Of a DNA stretch of 64,000 nt, positions 55,915 to 64,000 are shown one piece after another. The notes beneath the pieces are model-generated. The model had not been told where the DNA came from. It saw nothing but the letters and a program-made list of their open reading frames with translations, and did no database searches. Numbering within the stretch: the first letter of the stretch is position 1; each line of letters starts with the position of its first letter. The DNA is taken from assembly GCF_030504985.1 (NCBI RefSeq), contig NZ_JASERU010000004.1, forward strand, positions 1 to 64,000, written 5' to 3'. This DNA is from Fulvimonas sp. R45 (GTDB lineage: Bacteria > Pseudomonadota > Gammaproteobacteria > Xanthomonadales > Rhodanobacteraceae). A program made the position numbers and the translations under genes.

Positions 55915-57069
55915 GTGACGCATCGGTTCTTGATTATCGCTGGATTTGCTGATTCGTTGGTGCTTTTTCGCGGCGCGTTGATAGCAGAGTTGGTTGCGAA
56001 TGGTCTGGAGGTTCATGCTGCGGCGCCAGGAATCAGTACGAATCAGTCAATGCGAATGAAATTGGAGCGAATGGGAGTCGTTTGTCACGATATTCCTGCG
56101 CGGCGCGCCGGAACGAATCCGGTGGCCGATCTGTGGCTGCTTTGGCGACTGGTAAAATTGATGCGGGACTTGAAGCCCGACGTAGTGTTGGGTTATACGA
56201 TCAAGCCAGTAATATACGGCAGCATTGCGGCATGGCTAACGCGGGTTCCACGTCGATTCGCGATGATTACAGGCCTGGGATTTGCCTTCACAAATGGTCG
56301 CAGCGGTCGCCTGCAGAGCCTGATTCGTCAGATGTATACGTTCGCTTTGAAGCGGACCGACAAGGTGTTTTTCCAGAACCCTGACGATCATGCGCTCTTC
56401 AGGGAACTAGGTATTGTTCAACCGTCCCTTCCCGTAGCCGTCGTCAATGGCTCCGGAGTAGATGTTCAGCAATTTGTGCAAGAGCCACTTCCGAACAAGG
56501 AAGTTCGATTCCTGATGATCTGTCGCCTGCTGGGCGACAAGGGCGTGCGCGAATATGCGGCGGCAGCGCGTCTGGTTCAAGCAACTTATCCTGCGGCTCG
56601 CTTTTGTTTGGCAGGTTGGATTGATGAAAACCCAGATTCCATTGTCCAGTCGGAACTTGATGGTTGGATAGCAAATGGAGCGATTGAGTACATCGGTAGA
56701 CTCGATGACGTACGTCCGGCCATCGCGTCGTGCACGGTCTATGTGCTGCCGTCCTACCGAGAAGGAACACCGCGCACGGTCCTGGAGGCCATGTCCATGG
56801 GGCGGCCAGTTATTACCACGGATGCGCCAGGTTGTCGCGAAACGGTTGTGGATGGACGAAATGGGTTCCTTGTCCCCGTTAAGTCGGTTGATGCCTTGGT
56901 CCATGCGATGGAAGCGTTTCTTTTAGATTCTACGCTTGCATCGAAGATGGGTTGGGAATCGCGCAAGATCGCAGAAACAAAGTATGACGTTCATAAGGTC
57001 AATGAAATCATGATACGAGAGATGGGGCTGGATGCGATGACCGTAGGTCGGAGTGGTCCTCATGACTGA
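55915..57069 (+). CDS. glycosyltransferase, GT4 (PglA/WcfN-like)
   Basis: A 384-residue GT4 enzyme. It begins HRFLIIAGFADSLVLFRGALIAELVANG, as in PglA-like transferases that add the second sugar to a lipid-linked di-N-acetyl-bacillosamine. DVVLGYTIKPVIYGSIAA and MITGLGFAFTNG are typical of this subgroup, and the donor site is FLMICRLLGDKGVREYAAAARLV with VLPSYREGTPRTVLEAMSMGRPVITTDAPGCRETV. GTG at 55915, preceded by GAGGG, is preferred over TTG at 55894. Its neighbourhood with legC/legB/pglC-like genes supports action early in repeat-unit assembly. Confidence 0.85.
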   Translation: MTHRFLIIAGFADSLVLFRGALIAELVANGLEVHAAAPGISTNQSMRMKLERMGVVCHDIPARRAGTNPVADLWLLWRLVKLMRDLKPDVVLGYTIKPVIYGSIAAWLTRVPRRFAMITGLGFAFTNGRSGRLQSLIRQMYTFALKRTDKVFFQNPDDHALFRELGIVQPSLPVAVVNGSGVDVQQFVQEPLPNKEVRFLMICRLLGDKGVREYAAAARLVQATYPAARFCLAGWIDENPDSIVQSELDGWIANGAIEYIGRLDDVRPAIASCTVYVLPSYREGTPRTVLEAMSMGRPVITTDAPGCRETVVDGRNGFLVPVKSVDALVHAMEAFLLDSTLASKMGWESRKIAETKYDVHKVNEIMIREMGLDAMTVGRSGPHD

Positions 57070-58234
57070 CTCCGTCGAAATGTTCGAGACAATTATCGAT
57101 TTGACGCGTTCCATCTATGGCGATGGTTTCATTCCTCTGCATCGCCCAGTATTTGATGGCAACGAAAAGCAGTACCTGATCGATTGCATCGACTCCAATT
57201 TTGTCTCCTCAGTAGGAAAACGCGTCACGGAATTTGAACAGAAAATAGCCGCCTTTACCGGTGCGAAACACGCAGTAGCCACAGTTAACGGTACGGCGGC
57301 GCTGCATGTGTCGCTGCTGTTGGCGGGCGTGGAACGTGGCGATGAGGTGATTAGCCAGGCTGTCACCTTCATCGCTACCTGCAATGCCTTGAGTTATGCA
57401 GGTGCACACGCGGTATTCGTGGATGTAGATCGCGAGACGCTGGGCATGAGTCCCGATGCACTGCGAAGGTTTCTTGCTGCCCATGTTACACGCAGGAGTG
57501 GCCAAGCCTTCAACAAGAGGACCGGGAGGCGCATTGCGGCGTGCGTACCGATGCATACATTTGGCTTGCCGTGTCGCATCGAGGAAATCGTGGCGCTGTG
57601 TCGGGATTCCGGTATCACGGTGATCGAGGATGCCGCCGAATCGTTGGGCAGCTATGTGGGGCGACGTCACACTGGCACGTTTGGTAAGATGGCCACATTG
57701 AGCTTTAACGGCAACAAGGTGATCACCACGGGCGGCGGTGGCATGATCATCACGGATGATGACGAGCTGGCCGTGCGCGCCAAGCACCTCACCACTACAG
57801 CCAAGATTCCGCATCCGTATGAGTTCGTACACGATCTCACGGGCTTCAACTACCGCATGCCAAATCTCAATGCTGCACTGGGGTGCGCGCAGATGGAGGA
57901 ACTCCCGCGGTTCCTAGCCATCAAGGCTGATGTGGCGCGGCGCTACGGCGAGTTTTTCGATCGGCATGACATCCAATATATGCGTGCGCCTGCGGGGACC
58001 AAGTCCAACTATTGGCTCAATGCCATTGTGCTCGATTCGCTAGCTGAGCGTGATGCATTCCTTGAATACAGCAATGCCCAAGGCGTGATGACGCGGCCGA
58101 TCTGGCGGCTGATGACTCGGCTGGAAATGTACAAGGACTGTCAGCATGACGGTCTGGAAAATTCACGTTGGCTGGAGGAACGGGTGATCAACCTGCCTTC
58201 CAGCGTGCCGGATAGTGCAATAGTTGCGACTTGA
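57062..58234 (+). CDS. legC: LegC-family UDP-sugar 4-aminotransferase
   Basis: PLP enzyme that aminates the 4-keto-6-deoxy sugar made by LegB. The 390 residues begin FIPLHRPVFDGNEKQYLIDCIDSNFVSSVGKRVTEFE, the N-terminus of the LegC/PglE subgroup. VATVNGTAALHVSLLLAG and IEDAAESLGSYVGRRHTGTFG are DegT-family signatures, and the PLP lysine is in LSFNGNKVITTGGGG (about residue 219). Expected product UDP-4-amino-4,6-dideoxy-GlcNAc. ATG at 57062 overlaps the glycosyltransferase stop by 8 bases. Confidence 0.9.
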   Translation: MTDSVEMFETIIDLTRSIYGDGFIPLHRPVFDGNEKQYLIDCIDSNFVSSVGKRVTEFEQKIAAFTGAKHAVATVNGTAALHVSLLLAGVERGDEVISQAVTFIATCNALSYAGAHAVFVDVDRETLGMSPDALRRFLAAHVTRRSGQAFNKRTGRRIAACVPMHTFGLPCRIEEIVALCRDSGITVIEDAAESLGSYVGRRHTGTFGKMATLSFNGNKVITTGGGGMIITDDDELAVRAKHLTTTAKIPHPYEFVHDLTGFNYRMPNLNAALGCAQMEELPRFLAIKADVARRYGEFFDRHDIQYMRAPAGTKSNYWLNAIVLDSLAERDAFLEYSNAQGVMTRPIWRLMTRLEMYKDCQHDGLENSRWLEERVINLPSSVPDSAIVAT

Positions 58235-58284
58235 GCACGGACAGCGTGTTCCGGGAGGAAGAACCTCGATGTATATGGAATCAC

Positions 58285-59472
58285 ATGAACATACTTGAGT
58301 TGATTGGCCGTACCAAGCCCCTTTTCGACACGGATGTGTCCCGGGAAGAGGCGATGCTGTCCGAACTTGTTGGTGCTGGTCGCTTTCTGGTCATCGGCGG
58401 TGCCGGTTCCATCGGCCAGGCGGTGACGCGTGAGATCTTCAGGCGCAAGCCGCGGGTGTTGCACGTGGTGGACATCAGCGAAAACAACATGGTCGAGCTG
58501 GTGCGCGACATCCGCAGCACGCTCGGTTACATCGATGGTGACTTCCGTACTTTTGCCATCGATTGCGGTAGTCGTGAATTCGATGCGCTGCTCGCATCGG
58601 GCGACGGCTATGATTATGTATTAAATCTGTCAGCGCTTAAGCATGTGCGTAGCGAAAAGGACCCCTTCACGCTGATGCGCTTGATAGAGGTAAACGTGTT
58701 GAACACGGTCAAGACGATTGAGCTGGCCGCTGCCACTGGCGCACGGAAATATTTCTGTGTATCTACAGATAAGGCGGCAAACCCGGTCAATATGATGGGA
58801 GCGAGCAAGCGCATTATGGAGATGTTCCTGATGCGCGCGAGCGAACGACAGCCGGTCTCGACGGCGCGCTTTGCCAACGTGGCATTCTCGGACGGTTCGT
58901 TGCTGCACGGATTCAATCAGCGTTTTGCCAAGCGGCAACCGATCTCTGCTCCCAACGACGTACGTCGCTATTTCGTCACGCCGCAGGAGTCGGGTGAGCT
59001 TTGTCTGATGTCCTGCCTGCTGGGTGAGAATCGCGACATCTTCTTCCCGAAGCTGAGCGAGGCTCTGGATTTAACCCGATTCTCGGATATAGCGGTGCGC
59101 TACCTCCACGCGTTGGGGTATGAGGCTTATCCATGCGCCACCGAGGAGGAAGCCCGATCGCGTGCTGCCGAGCTGACTTCTCAGAAGAAATGGCCTTGCT
59201 ACTTTTTTGCCAGCGATACCACCGGCGAGAAGGATTTTGAAGAATTCTTCACCGATCGCGAGAATTTGGACATGAATCGGTTTGCTAGTATTGGTGTGAT
59301 CAAAAACGCTCCGGTTTATGATCAGATCAGGCTCGAGGTGTTCATGGAGAAACTCAATGCATTACGAAATCAATCGACCTGGAGCAAGATGCCGATCGTG
59401 GACTTGTTCAATTACATGATTCCCGATTTCGCTCACAAGGAAACCGGTAAATATCTCGACGGCAGGATGTGA
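58285..59472 (+). CDS. legB: UDP-N-acetylglucosamine 4,6-dehydratase, LegB/PglF group
   Basis: NAD-dependent dehydratase yielding the UDP-4-keto-6-deoxy-HexNAc. The 395 residues carry FLVIGGAGSIGQAVTREIFRR (GxxGxxG), VVDISENNMVELVRDIRS, LNLSALKHVRSEKDPF, STDKAANPVNMMGASKRIMEMF (catalytic T-D-K and Met/Lys set of the short CapD/FlaA1-like enzymes) and TARFANVAFSDGSLLHGF. It is the short cytosolic form without the membrane domain of PglF. ATG at 58285 with GGAA upstream. Directly precedes the priming transferase. Confidence 0.88.
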   Translation: MNILELIGRTKPLFDTDVSREEAMLSELVGAGRFLVIGGAGSIGQAVTREIFRRKPRVLHVVDISENNMVELVRDIRSTLGYIDGDFRTFAIDCGSREFDALLASGDGYDYVLNLSALKHVRSEKDPFTLMRLIEVNVLNTVKTIELAAATGARKYFCVSTDKAANPVNMMGASKRIMEMFLMRASERQPVSTARFANVAFSDGSLLHGFNQRFAKRQPISAPNDVRRYFVTPQESGELCLMSCLLGENRDIFFPKLSEALDLTRFSDIAVRYLHALGYEAYPCATEEEARSRAAELTSQKKWPCYFFASDTTGEKDFEEFFTDRENLDMNRFASIGVIKNAPVYDQIRLEVFMEKLNALRNQSTWSKMPIVDLFNYMIPDFAHKETGKYLDGRM

Positions 59473-59474
59473 CC

Positions 59475-60152
59475 ATGCAGCGGTTGCTCGATGTCATTTT
59501 CTCTGGCCTTGCCTTGCTGGTGCTCTCTCCGCTGCTGGTGCCCATAGCCATCGTGCTGCGGCTTAGCGGAGAAGGTGAGGTGTTCTACGTGCAGCAGCGA
59601 GTGGGGCTTGGCGGCAAGCCGTTCGGATTGTACAAGTTCGCCACCATGCTCAAGAACAGTCCTAATCTGGGCACCGGTACTGTGACAGTGAAGGACGATC
59701 CGCGCATTCTTCCGGTGGGCAGGTTCCTACGCAAGACGAAGATCAATGAGTTGCCTCAATTACTCAATATCCTGAAAGGTGACATGAGCATCATCGGGCC
59801 GCGGCCGCAGACTCAGCGCTGCTTCGATGCTTTTCCTGCTCCTTCGCAAGCCGAGATCGTCAAGGTGCGGCCGGGACTTTCAGGAGTGGGCTCCATCGTC
59901 TTCCGCGATGAGGAAGAGCTGATGCACGCTCACGCCGATCCGGACCACTTCTATGACGAAGTCATCATGCCTTACAAAGGCCAATTGGAAGAGTGGTACG
60001 TACGGCATCAGGGTGCGCGTACGTATCTCACATGTATTGCGCTGACAGCTTGGGTCGTGCTGTTCCCGAAGTCACGCGCAGCCTGGCGGATGCTGCCTGA
60101 CCTCCCGGTGCCGTCGGCCGTGCTTGAGTCTGCGCTTGAGGCCGCTGCTTGA
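59475..60152 (+). CDS. PglC-like monotopic phosphoglycosyl transferase (priming enzyme)
   Basis: Transfers a phospho-sugar from UDP-sugar to undecaprenyl phosphate. The 225 residues start with a re-entrant hydrophobic helix (LLDVIFSGLALLVLSPLLVPIAIVLRLSG, with the helix-breaking SP). The core has GEVFYVQQRVGLGGKPFGLYKFATM, KDDPRILPVGRFLRKTKINELPQLLNILKGDMSIIGPRP, with the catalytic Asp-Glu pair in the conserved region, and VRPGLSGVGS. The minimal size without the PssY/WbaP domain is that of PglC. Given LegB/LegC nearby, the sugar is likely a bacillosamine derivative. ATG at 59475; a GTG two codons earlier overlaps the legB stop. Confidence 0.88.
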   Translation: MQRLLDVIFSGLALLVLSPLLVPIAIVLRLSGEGEVFYVQQRVGLGGKPFGLYKFATMLKNSPNLGTGTVTVKDDPRILPVGRFLRKTKINELPQLLNILKGDMSIIGPRPQTQRCFDAFPAPSQAEIVKVRPGLSGVGSIVFRDEEELMHAHADPDHFYDEVIMPYKGQLEEWYVRHQGARTYLTCIALTAWVVLFPKSRAAWRMLPDLPVPSAVLESALEAAA

Positions 60153-60742
60153 TGGAGATGGATCGCCGGGAGATTTGCAGGCAAGTCGCGCGATTGCATA
60201 TCTCCTGCATCGGCCAGGGGTTTCTTCCCCAATTGGGGGAGAGGTTCCTGGCACTGATGTATGAGGCGATCGATGAATGCGACGATAGCGTGCTTATCGT
60301 ATCGATGGAAGGCAAGCGCGTGGTTGGGTTTGTCTCTGGCGCGATAGGAATGAAGCCGGTCTATACCCGGATGATATGCAAATTTCCTCGCCTTGCTTGG
60401 GCTTTGGCGCCGTCAATATTCAAGCCCACGCGTATTCGGCGGATACTGGAAATAATTCGGTATGGTAGTAAAGAAAACGATTCTAGCTTGCCGCATGCCG
60501 AGCTGCTGAGCATCGCAGTAGACGCTTTGTTTCGCGGACAGCAACGAGCCGACGGGCTCTATAGCAGGTTATGTGAGTACTTCGCATCAGATGGACAGGA
60601 CTCTTTCAAGATTATTGTAGGCAAGGCATTGCAGCCTGCACATCGCTTCTACACTAGGATGGGTGCTACTCCTGCCGGCGAGACAAGGGTGCATGCAGGC
60701 GATGATGCCTCGATTATCTACGTGCAGCAGCTAGCGCGTTAG
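60152..60742 (+). CDS. GNAT-family N-acetyltransferase
   Basis: A 196-residue acetyltransferase with a GNAT fold: ICRQVARLHISCIGQGFLPQLGERFLALMYEAIDE, a beta strand (VLIVSMEGKRVVGFVSGAIG) and the acetyl-CoA region ELLSIAVDALFRGQQRADGLY, where R/Q-x-x-G-x-A normally appears as RGQQRADG. The C-terminus AHRFYTRMGATPAGE is the usual Y-x-x-x-G. It overlaps the priming transferase stop (TGATG). As the last gene after legC and legB it is the best candidate for acetylating the 4-amino group in place of a PglD-type beta-helix enzyme; this is inferred from context. Confidence 0.78.
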   Translation: MEMDRREICRQVARLHISCIGQGFLPQLGERFLALMYEAIDECDDSVLIVSMEGKRVVGFVSGAIGMKPVYTRMICKFPRLAWALAPSIFKPTRIRRILEIIRYGSKENDSSLPHAELLSIAVDALFRGQQRADGLYSRLCEYFASDGQDSFKIIVGKALQPAHRFYTRMGATPAGETRVHAGDDASIIYVQQLAR

Positions 60743-60780
60743 GCAAACGCCCTATAGCGGTAAAATCCGTTGCCGGCGAA

Positions 60781-61923
60781 CTAGTCGTTCAAAGCGTTTT
60801 GGCTGTTGCCAAGCAGCGTGCCAAGGGACGCATTCGAGCGAACACGGGTCGTGATATCGGAATCGTTTGCTGCCTGCAGGCTTGCGATTCCTTCCTGCTT
60901 CGCGACTTGCCGTACCCACAATCGCGTAGCCATCACGGTGTAGACGGCAACAAGTACACCGAACGCAGCAAGGTTCGCTGCTGTACCGAACAGCCTCACC
61001 ACCGAACCAAAAAACGCCAATGCTGCGGCAAATGCGATCAGACAAATCAGCGTGGAACGCGGCCCCAGCCCGGCACCCATGATGATGTGATGGATATGCC
61101 CGCGATCCGGCTTGAACGGCGACTTGCCTTGGCGAAGCCGGCGATACATCACGGCCAGGGTATCGAGTACCGGCAGCGCCACGCACCACAGCACATCAAC
61201 AGGTGACAGGTGTCGCGGATTGCCCTGGCTGAAGTCGATCAGGGTCCAGGCGAACAGGTAGCCCAGCACCATGCTGCCGGCGTCGCCGAGGAAGACCTTG
61301 CGGCCGACCAGGCCCAGGTTGGCGGCCAGGTAGGGCAGCAGGGCGGCGCCCATCAGCAGCATCAGGGCGGCGGGGCCATGGACCTGCGCGGCGTTGCCGT
61401 ACAGCAGGATGGCGCCGATGCTGACCAGCGACAGGCTGCCGGCCAGGCCGTCGATGCCATCCATCATGTTGAAAGCGTTGAGCAGGCCGATCACCGCGAC
61501 CACGGTGAACGGTATGCCCAGCCAGCCCAGCATCAGCTCGTGGCCGAACAGGCTGCCAAGGCTGTGGATGTAGACGCCGGTGGTGGCAATGACGGCGAGG
61601 ATGGCGATGGTCTGCACCAGCAGGCGAGCGCGCACGCTCAGGTCGTAGCGGTCATCGAGGGCGCCCAGCAGGGCCAGCGTTGCGGCGGTGGCGAGCAGGA
61701 CGTGGACGAAATGCCCGAAGCCGCCCAGCCACAGCGCGCCGGCCAGCATGCCGATGAACACGGAAAGCCCACCCACGAGGGGGATTTCGCCCACGTGGTG
61801 CTTGCGGACGTTGGGGCGGTCGACCAGGCCCAGGGACGCGGACCAGCGCACCAGGATGGCCAGGGCGGCCACCGATACGCCCGCTGCGATGGCGCAGGCC
61901 AGAACTGTCCGTGTGTCAAGCAT
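60781..61923 (-). CDS. wecA: WecA-like undecaprenyl-phosphate GlcNAc-1-phosphate transferase
   Basis: Polytopic phosphoglycosyl transferase (MraY/WecA family) that primes O-antigen or capsule with GlcNAc-1-P. The 380 residues have about 11 membrane segments and the catalytic motifs RKHHVGEIPLVGG, DDRYDLSVR (DDxxD-like), NAFNMMDGIDGLAGS (with the Asp pair), FLGDAGSMVLGYL and HIHH in FKPDRGHIHHIIM. ATG at 61923, with GGAG upstream. It is convergent with the GNAT gene, 38 bases away, and so is transcribed separately from the cassette. A second priming enzyme in this locus. Confidence 0.92.
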   Translation of the reverse strand: MLDTRTVLACAIAAGVSVAALAILVRWSASLGLVDRPNVRKHHVGEIPLVGGLSVFIGMLAGALWLGGFGHFVHVLLATAATLALLGALDDRYDLSVRARLLVQTIAILAVIATTGVYIHSLGSLFGHELMLGWLGIPFTVVAVIGLLNAFNMMDGIDGLAGSLSLVSIGAILLYGNAAQVHGPAALMLLMGAALLPYLAANLGLVGRKVFLGDAGSMVLGYLFAWTLIDFSQGNPRHLSPVDVLWCVALPVLDTLAVMYRRLRQGKSPFKPDRGHIHHIIMGAGLGPRSTLICLIAFAAALAFFGSVVRLFGTAANLAAFGVLVAVYTVMATRLWVRQVAKQEGIASLQAANDSDITTRVRSNASLGTLLGNSQNALND

Positions 61924-62285
61924 GGGATTCTCCTCGCTTATCCCCCTTGAGGGCGGGCCAGGGCCCGTCTCGGCAGGGGCGTCATGCGGCAACCATCCTG
62001 GGCACAGCCGTGCTGCGTCCTGATGACGCGCACGAGAAGTTTCGGAGTCGTTCCCCCTGCTTGACGAGTCCTGCCCGTTCCGTGCTGCTTGCGTCAAACG
62101 TCCGGCGAGTTTATCACGCGGAACTGGCTGGGGGCTAAATGAAAATGCCCCTTGGCCGATATAGAGGGGTTTGACCTCCGGTTTTCGCAAGGCGCTACGA
62201 AAAACTGCAAACCCCGGGTGAAAAGGGTTTTCACGGCGATACTGCGCCCTTTTCATGCGGTTGCCGAAAAGGGTGTGCTGGCGCC
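61924..62285. promoter_or_regulatory. intergenic region upstream of wecA, with small palindromes
   Basis: A 362-base region without a gene between leftward wecA and the leftward permease gene. It includes GTGAAAA-GGG-TTTTCAC (62218-62234), a perfect 7-bp palindrome, and a longer inverted pair TGAAAAGGG (62219-62227) with CCCTTTTCA (62247-62255). It lies just downstream of the permease stop, so it could act as its terminator or as the wecA control region. Confidence 0.4.
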
Positions 62286-64000
62286 TCAATGGAACATGAG
62301 GTTGATCGCCACCAGGGTAATGGCCAGCACCAGCAGGGTCAGCGGCAGGCCGGCGCGCAGGAAATCCTTGCCTTTGTAGCCACCGGGGCCGGTGACCATC
62401 ATCAGCGCGGGATGGCCGGAACTGATCAGGAAGGTGTTGGACGAAGACACCGCCACGATCAGCGCATAGGCGGACGGGTTGCCGCCGGTGGCCACGGCCA
62501 CGCTGATCGCCACGGGCACCATCATCACGGTGGCGCCCACGTTGGACATCACCTGCGAGAACAGCAGGGTGAGCACCGCCAGCGCCAGCTGCAGGATCCA
62601 CGGCGAGGCCCCGCCCATGTGCGCCAGCACCTCCTGCGCCAGCCAGGCGGCAGTGCCGGTGGAGTCCATCGACCAGCCCAGCGGGATCAGGCAGGCGGTG
62701 ACGAAGATGGTCTTCCAGTTGATCGCCTTGTAGGCCTCGTCCATGTTCAGCACGCCGGAGAGCAGCATGCCGATGGCGCCGGTCATCATGGCGATGGACA
62801 GGTCGAGGTGGGTGAACAGGGCCAGGCACTTGGCGGTTAGGAAGAAGCCCACGGCCTGCCAGATCTTGTTGGGCCGCTGTTCCTCGCGCGGAATGTCGGT
62901 GACTACCACCAGGTCGCGGTCCTCGGCGGTCTGCGCCAGCTCGCGCCAGCTCGAATGCAGCACCAGGGTGTCGCCGGGGCGCAGGCTCACCGAACGCACG
63001 TCGTCGCGGTACACGTGGTCGCCGCGGGTCACCGCCAGCACCGAGATGCCGTGGCGCTTGCGCAGACGCAGGTCGCCGACGGTCTGCTTGATGAAGCGCG
63101 AGCCGGGCGGGATCACCGCCTCGGAAATGCCCGCCCGGCTGGGGTTGAACAGTTCGCCGAGTTGGCGCATGCGCGGCGACAGGCGGCACAGCTGGTTGTT
63201 GGCGAACTGGTTGATCTGCTCGCGCGGGCCCAGCACGCCCAGGACCGAGCCTACCCAGATCACGTGGTCCACCGGCGGCGCCATGCGCGCCTCGTTGCCG
63301 CTCTTGATGGCCAGGATCAGCGGCGCGCCGTGCAACTGCTCGGCCTCGCCGATGCTCATGCCCACCAGCGGGCTTTCCGCGGTGACGGTGAGTTCGGCGG
63401 CCTCGCCCACGATGCCGTAGGTTTCGGCGAAATAGCTCTCGGTGCGACCGGGGGTCACCTTCTGCCGTGCGTCCTCGCGCTCGGGCAGCAGCTTGCGGGT
63501 GAACAGCCAGAAGAACGCCACGCCGGCCACCGCCAGCGCCAGGCCCACCGGGGTCACGCTGAACAGCCCGAACTTGGGGATCGTCTGCGCGCCCGGCGGC
63601 AGGTTGTTGTTGGCGCTGGCGATCAGGTCGTTGAGCACGATCAGCGGGGAGTTCGCGATCAGCGTCGTGTTGGTGGCGGTGAGGATGCAGAACGCCATCG
63701 GCAGCAGCAGCCGCGAGATCGGCACGCCGGTGCGCGCGGACAGGCGGCTGGTCACCGGGATCATCAGCGCCGCCAGCGCCTGGCTGGGGATCACCGCACT
63801 GAACAGGCTGGTGACCGAGTTGATCACCACGCCCAGCCGCGATTCCTTGCCGCGCGCCATGTGCATCACGAAGCGGGCGGTGAGGCTGAGCACGCCGGCG
63901 CGGTCCAGTCCCTCGCCCATGATCATGATCGCGATGATGGCGATCACCGCGTTGCCGGCGAAACCGTTGAACACGCGGTCGGCGGGGATCAGCCCGGTCA
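62286..64000 (-). CDS. SLC13/DASS-family permease with RCK_C domains (5' end outside the window)
   Basis: Partial at the window edge: the frame stays open to base 64000 and reads TGLIPADRVFNGFAGNAVI, typical of residues about 50-65 of the family. Segments seen: membrane helices (LGVVINSVTSLFSAVIPSQALAALMIPV, ILTATNTTLIANSPLIVLN), then two RCK_C/TrkA-C domains (about GMSIGEAEQLHGAPLILAIKSG and RFIKQTVGDLRLRKRHGISVLAVTRGD), then further helices with the second repeat SNVGATVMMVPVAISVAVATGG. Members carry sulfate, dicarboxylates or other anions; the substrate is not evident. The stop at 62286 is complete. Confidence 0.9.
   Translation of the reverse strand, partial: TGLIPADRVFNGFAGNAVIAIIAIMIMGEGLDRAGVLSLTARFVMHMARGKESRLGVVINSVTSLFSAVIPSQALAALMIPVTSRLSARTGVPISRLLLPMAFCILTATNTTLIANSPLIVLNDLIASANNNLPPGAQTIPKFGLFSVTPVGLALAVAGVAFFWLFTRKLLPEREDARQKVTPGRTESYFAETYGIVGEAAELTVTAESPLVGMSIGEAEQLHGAPLILAIKSGNEARMAPPVDHVIWVGSVLGVLGPREQINQFANNQLCRLSPRMRQLGELFNPSRAGISEAVIPPGSRFIKQTVGDLRLRKRHGISVLAVTRGDHVYRDDVRSVSLRPGDTLVLHSSWRELAQTAEDRDLVVVTDIPREEQRPNKIWQAVGFFLTAKCLALFTHLDLSIAMMTGAIGMLLSGVLNMDEAYKAINWKTIFVTACLIPLGWSMDSTGTAAWLAQEVLAHMGGASPWILQLALAVLTLLFSQVMSNVGATVMMVPVAISVAVATGGNPSAYALIVAVSSSNTFLISSGHPALMMVTGPGGYKGKDFLRAGLPLTLLVLAITLVAINLMFH

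Overview
The window is a chromosomal stretch of a high-GC gammaproteobacterium. Gene content (TamA, HrpA, RelA, PBP1B, YoaA, AroKB, HemE, a YjbEFGH/Wza/Wzb/Wzc export set) and the palindromic 'CCCTCTCCCC..GGGGAGAGGG' type repeats suggest Xanthomonadales, most likely Rhodanobacteraceae (Dyella/Rhodanobacter-like). This is inferred from family resemblance only; no 16S or other marker lies in the window.

Region 1 (1-32.6 kb) is housekeeping and accessory metabolism: outer-membrane assembly (tamA), a membrane glucan synthase with a GH17 head (ndvB-like), dps, hrpA, relA, a TPR protein/SDR/PBP1B/lipoprotein run, yoaA, a lower-GC DUF5675 plus lipoprotein pair, hemE, a WGR protein, aroB-aroK, a GLYK-type kinase, pdxH-yjbQ-binding protein, a YedA-like exporter, a shortened Ada, and a Rieske ferredoxin. 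Several gene junctions here carry mobile-looking palindromic repeats, including one inserted in frame inside hrpA and one 267-bp element with perfect 27-bp terminal inverted repeats just before relA.

Region 2 (32.9-41.2 kb) is a polysaccharide export machine laid out as two divergent arms: leftward yjbE-like, wza, yjbF, yjbG, yjbH and rightward wzb, wzc. The gene set matches the E. coli group 4 capsule operon (gfcABCDE-etp-etk), but split in two.

Region 3 (41.4-60.7 kb) is the repeat-unit cassette. A perfect CRP/Clp-type palindrome precedes a nucleotide-sugar dehydrogenase (TviB/WbpO type), a UDP-uronate 4-epimerase, and WbpB/WbpD/WbpE homologues, which together point to a 2,3-diacetamido-2,3-dideoxy-uronic acid. 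Then follow Wzx, a secreted beta-propeller protein of unknown role, three glycosyltransferases, a Wzy-like polymerase, an AsnB-type amidotransferase, LegC/LegB homologues with a GNAT acetyltransferase (di-N-acetyl-bacillosamine-like sugar) and a PglC-like phosphoglycosyl transferase that probably primes the lipid carrier. The middle of the cassette (about 46.6-58.3 kb) is visibly richer in A+T than its flanks, consistent with horizontal exchange. 

Region 4 (60.8-64.0 kb) has a convergent wecA and the 3' part of an SLC13-family permease cut by the window end. No tRNA, rRNA, CRISPR array or intact transposase was seen.
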